The notes under the pieces were generated by a model that was given only the letters and a program-made list of their open reading frames with translations, made no database searches and was not told the origin of the DNA. Made by a program: the position numbers and the translations under genes. A stretch of 7,071 nucleotides of DNA from assembly GCA_937902605.1 (NCBI GenBank), contig CALFNC010000209.1, positions 1-7,071 on the forward strand, written 5' to 3'. Positions 1 through 7,071 of the stretch are shown piece after piece. This DNA comes from an uncultured Acidobacteriota bacterium (lineage in GTDB: Bacteria; Acidobacteriota; Thermoanaerobaculia; UBA5066). The first letter of the stretch is position 1. Every line of letters begins with the position of its first letter.

Positions 1-343
1 GGGCGCCCGCCGGTAGCTTCGCGACCTGGACCGTCGAGCGTGCGGGCCGGTGGTCGCCGAACCTCCGCGCGTAGACCTCGTTCATTCCGGCAAACTCGGC
101 CAGGTCGACCAGGAAGACAGTGCTCTTGACGACATCGGTGAGACGACAGCCGGCGCCGGCCAGGACCGCCTCGAGGTTGTCGATGACGCGGTTCGTCAGG
201 ACGCCGATGTCGCCCTCGACGAGCTTCATCGTCGACGGGTCGAGAGGGATCTGCCCCGCGGTGAAGAGGAACCCGCCGGCCACCGCTCCCTGGGAGTAGG
301 GGCCGATGGCCTTCGGGGCGTTCTCGACGGCGACGGTCTTCAT
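1..343 (-). CDS. ridA: RidA/YjgF family enamine/imine deaminase, C-terminus cut by window edge
   Basis: The gene reads leftwards from an ATG at 343-341 and gives 114 residues before the window ends. RidA proteins hydrolyse reactive enamines and imines, such as 2-aminoacrylate released by PLP-dependent enzymes, to ketoacids and ammonia in the cytosol. Visible family features are the N-terminal IGPYSQG block (residues 18-24), FTAGQIPLDP (27-36), the central N-(x)-DNLEAVL-AGAG helix region (51-65) and PARSTVQV with the substrate-carboxylate-binding Arg at about residue 102. About a dozen residues, including the conserved C-terminal Glu, should lie beyond position 1. The usual length is about 125-130 residues, so only the tail is missing. 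An AAGGGAAG stretch about 5 bases before the ATG can serve as ribosome binding site. The gene lies 22 bases after the hpt stop on the same strand, so co-transcription with hpt is likely; a functional link is not obvious. Identification is firm. Confidence 0.95.
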   Translation of the reverse strand, partial: MKTVAVENAPKAIGPYSQGAVAGGFLFTAGQIPLDPSTMKLVEGDIGVLTNRVIDNLEAVLAGAGCRLTDVVKSTVFLVDLAEFAGMNEVYARRFGDHRPARSTVQVAKLPAGA

Positions 344-365
344 CGTCTTCCCTTTCCGGGGCTCC

Positions 366-884
366 TTAGCGGGTCGGGTCCCAGACCGCGATGTACGGCA
401 GGTTGCGGTACTTCTCGTCCAGGTCGAGGCCGTATCCGATGACGAACTCAGGCCCGATCGGGAAGCCGAGGAACTCGACCGGGATGTCCCGGTTCTCCGG
501 GAGGTTCTTCTTGAGCAGCGCAGCGATCCTGACGGACCGCGGCTTCCGCGACGCGAAGAGGTCGAGGATCTTCCGGAGGGTCAGGCCCGTGTCGACGACG
601 TCCTCGAACAGCAGGACGTCCTTTCCGGCGATGTCCATCGAGAGGTCGCGGATCAGCTGGATGTTCCCGCTCGAGCTCGTGCCGGAGTAGGAGCGGACCT
701 GCAGGAAGTCGACGACGACGGGGGACTGGAGCCTCTTGAGGAGGTCGGTGAGGAAGAAGACTGAACCCTTGAGGATGCCCACGGCGTGGATCTCACGTCC
801 CTCGTAGCGGCTGTCGATCTCCCGGGCCAGCTCGCTCAGACGCACCTGAATCTGCTCTTCGGAAAGCAGCACTCTGTCGATCAC
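366..884 (-). CDS. hpt: Hypoxanthine(-guanine) phosphoribosyltransferase
   Basis: This cytosolic purine-salvage enzyme transfers phosphoribose from PRPP to hypoxanthine or guanine, giving IMP or GMP. From the GTG at 884 the protein has 172 residues, normal for bacterial Hpt (about 170-185). Visible family blocks are GILKGS with the catalytic-site Lys-Gly (residues 36-41), the flexible-loop segment SYSGTSSSG (65-73), the PRPP-binding motif LLFEDVVDTGLT (91-102; Glu94, Asp95, Asp98-Thr-Gly) and the C-terminal base-binding stretch ending GYGLDLDEKYRNLPYI (150-165). The stop is TAA. The reading frame stays open far upstream, opposite the next genes, but family similarity begins at VIDRVLLS, so the start is GTG 884; a second in-frame GTG at 872 is less likely. 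There is no Shine-Dalgarno sequence: a TATAGT hexamer lies only 7 bases before the GTG, suggesting a leaderless message. hpt heads an apparent hpt-ridA operon. Confidence 0.95.
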   Translation of the reverse strand: MIDRVLLSEEQIQVRLSELAREIDSRYEGREIHAVGILKGSVFFLTDLLKRLQSPVVVDFLQVRSYSGTSSSGNIQLIRDLSMDIAGKDVLLFEDVVDTGLTLRKILDLFASRKPRSVRIAALLKKNLPENRDIPVEFLGFPIGPEFVIGYGLDLDEKYRNLPYIAVWDPTR

Positions 885-891
885 GGGCGGA

Positions 892-897
892 ACTATA
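892..897 (-). promoter_or_regulatory. Candidate -10 element for hpt (TATAGT)
   Basis: On the minus strand TATAGT (5 of 6 to the sigma-70 consensus) ends 7 bases before the hpt GTG at 884, so transcription would begin at or within a base or two of the start codon. No acceptable -35 is seen 15-19 bases upstream. The hexamer overlaps the plus-strand TATAAT at 894-899. This is inference from spacing and sequence only. Confidence 0.5.
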
Positions 898-899
898 AT
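894..899 (+). promoter_or_regulatory. Candidate -10 element (TATAAT) for the small plus-strand gene
   Basis: A perfect TATAAT on the plus strand, in an otherwise GC-rich neighbourhood, lies 21 bases before the GTG at 921. The expected transcription start is near 906, giving a leader of about 14 bases. No convincing -35 is seen at 15-19 bases spacing. It shares four base pairs with the reverse-strand hpt -10, so the 36-base gap may hold one bidirectional promoter. Confidence 0.4.
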
Positions 900-920
900 C
901 CAACGTCCCGAGAAAGATCT

Positions 921-1094
921 GTGAGCTCGACGATCCACGACCTGCAAGCCGTCGACTTCCAGGGGATCTACGACCAGATCCGAAACGTGGCGACCGTCAT
1001 GCCCTCGGTCCCGTCCGAGCAGGCCCTCGACTCGATCCAGCTCCTCGACGTCCAGCCGAATGCCGTGCAACAGAAGCTCGCGGACGACGATTGA
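921..1094 (+). CDS. Small acidic, glutamine-rich protein of unknown function (57 aa)
   Basis: I do not recognise this protein. It starts at GTG 921 (VSSTIHDL), ends with ADDD and stops at TGA 1092-1094. The coding call rests on base composition by codon position: G or C occurs in 40 of 57 first, 17 of 57 second and 52 of 57 third positions, the classic pattern of a real gene in a GC-rich genome. The opposite-strand frame that shares this wobble position is closed by a stop at 968-970. The protein has nine acidic and two basic residues (Lys, Arg), eight Gln and no Cys or Trp, with no signal peptide or membrane segment, so it is probably soluble. Gln recurs at five-residue steps (9, 14, 19 and 40, 45, 50). 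A weak GAGAAAG lies 4 bases before the GTG. It is divergent from hpt and immediately precedes lysS; the lysS -35 candidate overlaps its stop codon. Confidence 0.6.
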   Translation: MSSTIHDLQAVDFQGIYDQIRNVATVMPSVPSEQALDSIQLLDVQPNAVQQKLADDD

Positions 1095-1119
1095 CCATCT
1101 GGGCCGTGGTCCGCAGAAT
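1091..1119 (+). promoter_or_regulatory. Candidate lysS promoter, leaderless type
   Basis: TTGACC (1091-1096, 5 of 6 to the -35 consensus) is followed by a 17-base spacer and CAGAAT (1114-1119, 4 of 6 to the -10 consensus). The -10 ends 8 bases before the lysS ATG at 1128, so transcription would start at or just before the start codon. No Shine-Dalgarno-like purine run precedes the ATG, in agreement with a leaderless message. The -35 overlaps the TGA stop of the small gene upstream. Confidence 0.5.
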
Positions 1120-1127
1120 CGCGGCCG

Positions 1128-2672
<1,545 letters not shown>

Positions 2673-2678
<6 letters not shown>

Positions 2679-2712
2679 ATACGGGCACATGATCGTAGTC
2701 ATGAATAACGGG
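2673..2712 (+). repeat. Imperfect direct repeat at the lysS/lolC junction
   Basis: TCATGAATACGGG (2673-2685) recurs as TCATGAATAACGGG (2699-2712), differing by one inserted A, with starts 26 bases apart. The first copy contains the lysS stop codon. Between them CATGA (2688-2692) and TCATG (2699-2703) can form a 5-bp stem with a 6-base loop, too weak for a terminator. The segment is clearly more AT-rich than its surroundings. Its role is unknown; a regulator site or plain local duplication are both possible. Confidence 0.45.
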
Positions 2713-2733
2713 ACTAGGGGGGCCGGCCGCTGA
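2689..2733 (+). other. Possible 14-codon leader ORF before lolC
   Basis: ATG 2689 opens a frame MIVVMNNGTRGAGR that ends in TGA 2731-2733. The TGA overlaps the proposed CTG start of the permease (CTGA, 2730-2733), the geometry seen in translational coupling. No good ribosome binding site precedes this ATG, and so short an ORF can arise by chance. It is recorded because the overlap is exact. Confidence 0.15.
2716..2722 (+). promoter_or_regulatory. Shine-Dalgarno-like AGGGGGG that supports a CTG start
   Basis: AGGGGGG ends 7 bases before CTG 2730, an optimal distance for a ribosome binding site. The first conventional in-frame start, GTG 2796, has only GGGAG two bases away or GGGAGG fourteen bases away, both badly spaced. 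Together with the family N-terminus this decides for 2730. Confidence 0.5.
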
Positions 2734-3875
2734 CGGCACTGTTCTTAGCCCGCCGCTACCTCCTCGCTTCCCGCCGGGAGGCCCAGGCGGGAGTCGTGGC
2801 GCTGGCGGCGTTCCTCGGCCTCGCACTCGGCGTCGCCGCGCTCGTCATCTCGCTAGCACTCCTCTCGGGCTTCCAGTACCACATCCGGGGCCGGCTGCTG
2901 GCGGAGACCCCCCACCTCCTGGTCCTCCCGTCGGGGCGCGGCGACTTCGCGGGCGCCGAGGGGATCGGCGAGCGGATCGGCCGGGTGGCTGGCGTGGTCT
3001 CGCTGTCGCCAGTGGTACGGGGCCGGCTCTGGATCTCCGTTCGCGGACAGTCCGTACCGGCCGAAGGGGTCGGGAGGGAGGGCGTGGAAGGATTGCGGCT
3101 CGACCCGCAGCACGCCAGGACGTTGGGGGCCTACACGGGCGACGAGGTCCTCCTCGTCTCGTCCCGCTCGCGTCTCTCGCCGCTCGGTCCCGTCCCCATC
3201 GTCGCGTCGATGAGGATCGAGGAGGTCCTCTCGTCGCCGGCCGGAAGGAGGGCGCCCGAGGTGGTTCTGCCGCTCCAGGAGGCCGGCCGCCTCTTCGGCG
3301 TACCGGCCGGAGGGGCGAGCGGCTACGAGGTGCGGCTCGCCGACCCGGCCACCTCGTCGAGGGCCGCGGAGGCGATCCGGGCGGTCCTGGGCGCGGGGGT
3401 CCGCGTCCGGACCTGGGAGGAGCTGAACGAGGCGCTGGTCCTCGCGCTGCGCCTCGAGCGGATCGTCCTGTTCGCGACGGTCTCGCTGATCGTCATCGTC
3501 GCCGGCCTCAACCTTGCGGCTACCGCCGCGGTCCTCGCGGCGACGCGGACTGGCGACGCGGCGGTCCTCTCTGTCCTGGGCGCCACTCCGGCACAGGTCG
3601 CCTCGGTCTTCCTTTTGGCGGGAGGCCTGGTCGGGGCGTTCGGAACGGCGGCCGGCCTCGCTCTCGGTGCGTCGATTGCCGCACTCCTCGACCGAACGGG
3701 GGCCATTCCTCTCCCGGAACGGCTCTTCGCCCTCAGCCACGTCCCGTTCCGCCTCGATCCGGTCGACCTGCTCGCCGTCGCTCTCCTCTCGCTCGCCTGG
3801 TCGGTGGCGGTCTCTTGGGGACCGGCGCGGACCGCGGCGCGAGGGAACGTGGCTGAGGTCTTGCGTGGAGCCTGA
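2730..3875 (+). CDS. lolC: LolC/LolE-type ABC transporter permease (FtsX-like), probable CTG start
   Basis: This is an inner-membrane permease of the lipoprotein-release family, which with LolD extracts mature lipoproteins for the outer membrane. From CTG 2730 it has 381 residues (family about 400). The order is a short cytoplasmic N-terminus (LFLARRYLLASRR, residues 4-16), TM1 (about 22-45) ending in SGF, a periplasmic domain (about 50-235), then the FtsX/MacB-type C-terminal domain with TM2 (about 246-268), TM3 (about 290-315) and TM4 (about 345-365). LRLERIVLF before TM2, the LSVLGATPAQ loop, and the closing PARTAARGNVAEVLR are typical. FxxxRYLxxR at the N-terminus is a family hallmark, yet no ATG, GTG or TTG precedes it between the upstream in-frame TAG (2715) and GTG 2796. 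Starting at GTG 2796 would give 359 residues lacking this segment. The gene is followed after one base, or an 11-base overlap, by its ATPase. LolC, LolE and single-permease variants cannot be separated here. Confidence 0.85.
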   Translation: MTALFLARRYLLASRREAQAGVVALAAFLGLALGVAALVISLALLSGFQYHIRGRLLAETPHLLVLPSGRGDFAGAEGIGERIGRVAGVVSLSPVVRGRLWISVRGQSVPAEGVGREGVEGLRLDPQHARTLGAYTGDEVLLVSSRSRLSPLGPVPIVASMRIEEVLSSPAGRRAPEVVLPLQEAGRLFGVPAGGASGYEVRLADPATSSRAAEAIRAVLGAGVRVRTWEELNEALVLALRLERIVLFATVSLIVIVAGLNLAATAAVLAATRTGDAAVLSVLGATPAQVASVFLLAGGLVGAFGTAAGLALGASIAALLDRTGAIPLPERLFALSHVPFRLDPVDLLAVALLSLAWSVAVSWGPARTAARGNVAEVLRGA

Positions 3876-3876
3876 C

Positions 3877-4635
3877 GTGCCGGCCAGCCAGGCGCTCCTC
3901 TCGGCCCGCGGAGTCTCCCGGGGATTCGGGGAAGGGCTGACCCGTGTCGAGGTCTTCTCGGGCGTCTCCCTCGACCTGCTCCCGGGGGACCTGCTGTCGA
4001 TCGTCGGTCCCTCCGGCTCGGGGAAGTCGACACTCCTTCACCTCTTCGCGGGCCTCGACGACCCGGACTCCGGAGAGGTCCACGTCCAGGGAGTCTCCTG
4101 GACGTCGCTCTCCCCGGAGGAAAGGGCGCGGCGCCGCGGGGCCGCGATCGGCTTCGTCTTCCAGTTCCACCACCTCCTCCCCGAGCTGACCGCGGAGTAG
4201 AACGTGGCGCTGCCGCTCCTCCTCGCGGGGGTGGGTGAGGCCGAGGCGCGCCGGACCGCCCGGGAGTGCCTCGAGAGGGTCGACCTCCTCCAGAGGTCCG
4301 CGTCTTTCCCGCGGACCCTCTCGGGAGGGGAGCGTCAGCGGGTGGCGATCGCGCGGGCCGTCATCCGGCGTCCTCGGATCCTCCTCTGCGACGAGCCGAC
4401 GGGGAGCCTGGACCCCGCGCATGCGGCCGCGGTCTTCGAGATTCTGACGAGCGTCGCGCGCGAGCGCGCCGGAGCGGCCGTCATCGTCACGCACGACCGG
4501 GAGTGGGCCAGGCGCTGTGCTACGATGAAAATGCTGACGGCGAGCGGTTTGATCGCCGTTGTCGAGGCTCGTCCCTCTGAGTCCGCAGGGGGGGGAGTCG
4601 TACCGAAAGAGGCGGTCGGGATTCCGGAATATTGA
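3877..4635 (+). pseudogene. lolD: LolD-type lipoprotein-export ATPase interrupted by one in-frame TAG
   Basis: This is the ATP-binding subunit expected to power the adjacent permease. Read through the TAG it gives about 252 positions (LolD about 230) with all ABC motifs in one frame: Walker A GPSGSGKST (residues 44-52), Q-loop VFQFHHLLPE (Gln96), signature [14 protein letters not shown] (Ser149-Gly-Gly-Glu), Walker B ILLCDEP (Asp172, Glu173) and H-loop VTHD (His206). Codon 108 (4198-4200) is TAG where the family has Glu in TA(L/E)ENVA, a single GAG-to-TAG change. The pieces are 3877-4200 (107 residues) and 4204-4635 (143 residues from GTG). Start GTG 3877 has GGAG 6 bases upstream; GTG 3865, with GAGG 6 bases upstream and overlapping lolC, is an alternative. 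The last 20 or so residues, after VVEA, are not family-like and contain a G8 tract (4588-4595). The TGA stop overlaps the clpC ATG. Pseudogene, sequencing error, readthrough or a split functional protein all remain open. Confidence 0.8.
4194..4206 (+). promoter_or_regulatory. Possible re-initiation site around the lolD TAG
   Basis: GGAG (4194-4197) is followed by the TAG stop (4198-4200), AAC and GTG (4204-4206). The GGAG lies 6 bases before the GTG, proper Shine-Dalgarno spacing, and the stop lies only three bases ahead of the restart codon. Ribosomes ending the N-terminal piece could restart at 4204 and make the signature/Walker B/H-loop half. The arrangement may be accidental, since GGAG is common in this GC-rich DNA. 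Confidence 0.3.
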
Positions 4636-7061
4636 TGTTCGAGAAGTACAACGAAAAAGCCCGACGTGCCCTCTTCTTCGCCCGGTATGAGGCGTCGAAG
4701 CTCGGCTCGAAGGTGATCGAGTCCGAGCACGTCCTCCTGGGAGTCCTCCGGGAAGGGGAGGAGATCATCAAGGAGATCTTCTCCCGCTTCAACGTGAAGG
4801 CGGACGACGTCCGCCGCGAGATCGAGGGGGACCGGATCTTCGTCGAGCGGGTCTCCTCGACCCAGGAGCTCCCGCTGTCGGAGGAGTCGAAGAAGATCCT
4901 CGCCTACGCCTCACACGAGGCGGAGTCGATGATGCACCCGTACGTCGGAACGGAGCACCTCCTCATCGGCATCCTTCGCGTGGAAGGGTCTGTGGCCGCG
5001 CGGATCCTCACCGCAAGCGGGTTCAATCTCTATGGGGTCCGCGAGGAGACGATCGGGCTGATCAAGGAACGCGAAGCGTCGAAGCAGAAGAAGGAGCTTC
5101 CGTTCCTCGCGGAGTACTCGAGGGACCTCACCGCCCTGGCGCAGCAAGGCTCCTTCGACCCGCTGATCGGGCGGGACGAGGAGGTCGAGCGGATCGTTCA
5201 GATTCTCTCCCGCCGGACGAAGAACAACCCCATCCTCCTCGGCGAGCCCGGGGTCGGCAAGACGGCGATCGTCGAAGGTCTGGCCCAGCGGATCGTGGAG
5301 GGCGCCGTACCGCTCTTCCTGGCGCAGCGGAAGATCCTGGCGCTGGACCTGTCGCTGATCGTGGCCGGCACGAAATACCGGGGCCAGTTCGAGGAGCGTC
5401 TGAAGGGGATCCTCAAGGAGCTCAAGGAGAACCAGGACCTCATCGTCTTCATCGACGAGCTTCATTCGCTGATCGGGGCCGGCTCGGCCGAGGGTTCGCT
5501 CGACGCCGCCAACATCCTCAAGCCGGCTCTCTCGCGCGGGGAGATCTCGTGCATCGGGGCGACGACCCTGAAAGAGTACCGAAAGTACATCGAGAAGGAC
5601 CGCTCTCTCCTCCGCCGGTTTCAGGCGATCACGGTCGCGCCTCCGGACGAGGAGCAGACGCTCCGGATCCTCGAGGGAGTCCAGGAGCGCTACGAGAAGT
5701 TCCACCGCGTCCGCTACTCGCGTGAGGCGGTCCGAACGGCGGTCTACCAGGCGAGCCGCTACATCCCCGACCGATTCTTCCCCGACAAGGCGATCGACAT
5801 CCTCGACGAGGCGGGCGCGAAGGTCAAGCTCCGGTCGACCGCCGACACGCAGACGCTCCGGCGCCTCGAGAACGACGTGAAGCAAGTCGTCAAGGAGATG
5901 AAGAAGGCGATCTCGGAGAAGGACTTCGAGCGCGCAGTCTTCCTCCGCGAGCGGGAGATCGAGATCAAGGACGAGATCGAGCGGACGAAGTCCGTGGCGT
6001 CCGCGGAGTCCTCGTTCGTGGAGGTTGCCCGGCGGGACATCGAGGAGATCATCTCCAGCTGGACCGGGATCCCGGTCACCTCCCTCCAGATGGAGGAGAC
6101 CGAAAAGCTCCTCCACATGGACGAGACCCTCAAGAAGCGGGTGATCGGGCAGGACCGGGCGATCGAGGCGATCAGCCGGGCCATCCGCCGGTCGCGGCTC
6201 GGCGTGAAGAACCCGAACCGCCCAGTTGGGTCGTTCATCTTCCTCGGGCCGTCGGGCGTGGGCAAGACCGAGATTGCGCGCCGGCTGGCCGAGTTCCTCT
6301 TCGACAACCCGAAGGCGATGGTCCGGTTCGACATGTCGGAGTTCATGGAGAAGCACGCCGTGTCCAAGCTGATCGGGTCCCCCCCGGGGTACGTGGGGTA
6401 CGACGAAGGCGGACAGCTGACGGAGCGGATCCGCCGGAACCCCTACTCGCTGATCCTTCTGGACGAGATCGAGAAGGCGCATCCGGACATCTCGAACCTG
6501 CTTCTCCAGATTCTCGAGGACGGACAGCTCACGGACGCCTACGGGAACGTCGTCGACTTCAAGAACACCCTGATCATCATGACGTCGAACATCGGGACGA
6601 AGTTCCTGGCGACCCAGACTCGGGTCGGGTTCGGCGATACGAAGAACGCTCCCGCGGCGCGCGAGGTGGAAGAGATGGTCCTCAAGGAGCTCCGGCGTGA
6701 GTTTTCGCCCGAGTTCACGAACCGGATCGACGAGGTGATCGTCTTCAACTCGCTGGGCGTGGAGGAGCTGCGAGGGATCTGCCGCCTCCTCCTGGACGAC
6801 GTCGCGGCGACGTTGAAGCACCGGGGACTCTCGCTCGAGGCGGACGACAAGGCCGTCGACTGGCTCCTGGCAACGTCCGGGAACGACGTCCACTCCGGGG
6901 CGCGCCCGCTCCGGCGGACGATCCAGCGTTGGGTAGAGGATTCCGTCTCCGAGCTGCTGATCACGTCGCGCGAGCCCCTCGAGCAGCTGGACGTGACGGT
7001 CGTGGACGGCCAGCTGCGGGTCATGGCGCGGTCCACCGAGCCCGTCGGGCCGGAGCGGTGA
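4635..7061 (+). CDS. clpC: ClpC-type AAA+ unfoldase, ATPase subunit of Clp protease
   Basis: This hexameric cytosolic unfoldase threads proteins into ClpP. It has 808 residues, normal for ClpC (about 810-850). In order: the N-terminal double Clp repeat domain (about 1-150, with [14 protein letters not shown] and [11 protein letters not shown] as the repeats); AAA1 with Walker A GEPGVGKT (203-210) and Walker B FIDELH (Asp274, Glu275); a short middle domain with UVR motif [20 protein letters not shown] (428-447); and AAA2 with Walker A GPSGVGKT (538-545), Walker B LLDEIE (Asp610, Glu611), sensor 1 Asn652, arginine finger in FTNRID (Arg697) and sensor 2 GARPLRR (Arg757). VGF at 664-666 is the ClpP-docking loop; this and the short middle domain separate it from ClpB and ClpA. 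The start is ATG 4635, which overlaps the lolD stop (TGATG); TTG 4632 is a less likely alternative. A weak GGAA precedes it by 5 bases. Coupling to lolCD is therefore likely. No CtsR or HrcA-like box was recognised upstream. Confidence 0.95.
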   Translation: MFEKYNEKARRALFFARYEASKLGSKVIESEHVLLGVLREGEEIIKEIFSRFNVKADDVRREIEGDRIFVERVSSTQELPLSEESKKILAYASHEAESMMHPYVGTEHLLIGILRVEGSVAARILTASGFNLYGVREETIGLIKEREASKQKKELPFLAEYSRDLTALAQQGSFDPLIGRDEEVERIVQILSRRTKNNPILLGEPGVGKTAIVEGLAQRIVEGAVPLFLAQRKILALDLSLIVAGTKYRGQFEERLKGILKELKENQDLIVFIDELHSLIGAGSAEGSLDAANILKPALSRGEISCIGATTLKEYRKYIEKDRSLLRRFQAITVAPPDEEQTLRILEGVQERYEKFHRVRYSREAVRTAVYQASRYIPDRFFPDKAIDILDEAGAKVKLRSTADTQTLRRLENDVKQVVKEMKKAISEKDFERAVFLREREIEIKDEIERTKSVASAESSFVEVARRDIEEIISSWTGIPVTSLQMEETEKLLHMDETLKKRVIGQDRAIEAISRAIRRSRLGVKNPNRPVGSFIFLGPSGVGKTEIARRLAEFLFDNPKAMVRFDMSEFMEKHAVSKLIGSPPGYVGYDEGGQLTERIRRNPYSLILLDEIEKAHPDISNLLLQILEDGQLTDAYGNVVDFKNTLIIMTSNIGTKFLATQTRVGFGDTKNAPAAREVEEMVLKELRREFSPEFTNRIDEVIVFNSLGVEELRGICRLLLDDVAATLKHRGLSLEADDKAVDWLLATSGNDVHSGARPLRRTIQRWVEDSVSELLITSREPLEQLDVTVVDGQLRVMARSTEPVGPER

Positions 7062-7071
7062 GTGGACATGA
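7062..7071 (+). other. Possible start of a further plus-strand gene, cut by window edge
   Basis: Directly after the clpC TGA come GTG (7062-7064) and ATG (7068-7070) in the same frame. GGAG at 7052-7055 lies 6 bases before the GTG. The tight packing upstream suggests that the operon continues here, but only ten bases are visible and the product cannot be inferred. Confidence 0.25.

Noticed and set aside
2688..2703. Hairpin CATGA/TCATG as a lysS terminator
   Set aside because: It has only five base pairs, is not GC-rich and has no T-run after it; the spacing suggests that transcription continues into lolC.
2853..3740. 295-residue minus-strand open frame opposite the permease
   Set aside because: It is an Arg/Glu/Asp-rich shadow with no motif, while the plus strand shows TM segments and the FtsX-like domain.
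4521..4526. TACGAT as a -10 for an internal clpC promoter
   Set aside because: It matches only 4 of 6 positions, with no -35 at 16-18 bases, and it lies within lolD coding sequence.
4911..6893. 660-residue minus-strand open frame opposite clpC
   Set aside because: Shadow of the clpC reading frame: low-complexity Leu/Asp/Arg composition, no recognisable domain, and the plus strand encodes a complete ClpC.

Overview
The window is a compact, GC-rich stretch (roughly two thirds G+C by eye, about 90% G/C at third codon positions where I counted) of bacterial housekeeping chromosome. There are no mobile elements, tRNA or rRNA genes, or CRISPR arrays, and no gap without a gene exceeds about 60 bases. 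A LolC/LolD-type lipoprotein exporter implies a diderm (outer-membrane) bacterium. The order lysS - lolC - lolD followed by a ClpC-type unfoldase, together with the base composition, fits a lineage such as Acidobacteriota or a deltaproteobacterial-type group. That placement is an inference of low certainty.

Left part, minus strand (1-884): hpt (hypoxanthine phosphoribosyltransferase, GTG start at 884) is followed 22 bases later by ridA (enamine/imine deaminase), which runs off the left edge of the window. The two look like one purine-salvage/metabolite-repair operon. Upstream of hpt lies a near-symmetrical -10 element (892-899) that reads TATAGT on the minus strand and TATAAT on the plus strand.

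Centre, plus strand (921-2678): a 57-codon unrecognised small gene (921-1094) with a very clear codon-position GC signature is followed by lysS (class II lysyl-tRNA synthetase). lysS has its own promoter candidate, whose -35 overlaps the small gene's stop codon. Both hpt and lysS have no Shine-Dalgarno sequence and start 7-8 bases after a -10-like hexamer, so both are candidates for leaderless translation. The downstream genes do carry Shine-Dalgarno-like sequences.

Right part, plus strand (2730-7061): a tightly packed unit of lolC-like permease, lolD-like ATPase and clpC, with junctions of about one base. The permease seems to start at a CTG codon (2730), 66 bases before the first conventional start. 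The ATPase gene carries every ABC motif in one frame but is split by a single in-frame TAG (4198-4200). A GGAG/GTG re-start signal straddles that TAG, so the gene is either a pseudogene, a sequencing error, a readthrough gene or a genuinely split ATPase. clpC is complete and has a ClpP-docking VGF loop. A following gene may begin in the last ten bases.

I found no obvious new multi-gene system. The points most worth a second look are the interrupted lolD, the CTG-started permease, the leaderless and bidirectional promoter arrangement, and the small unknown gene.
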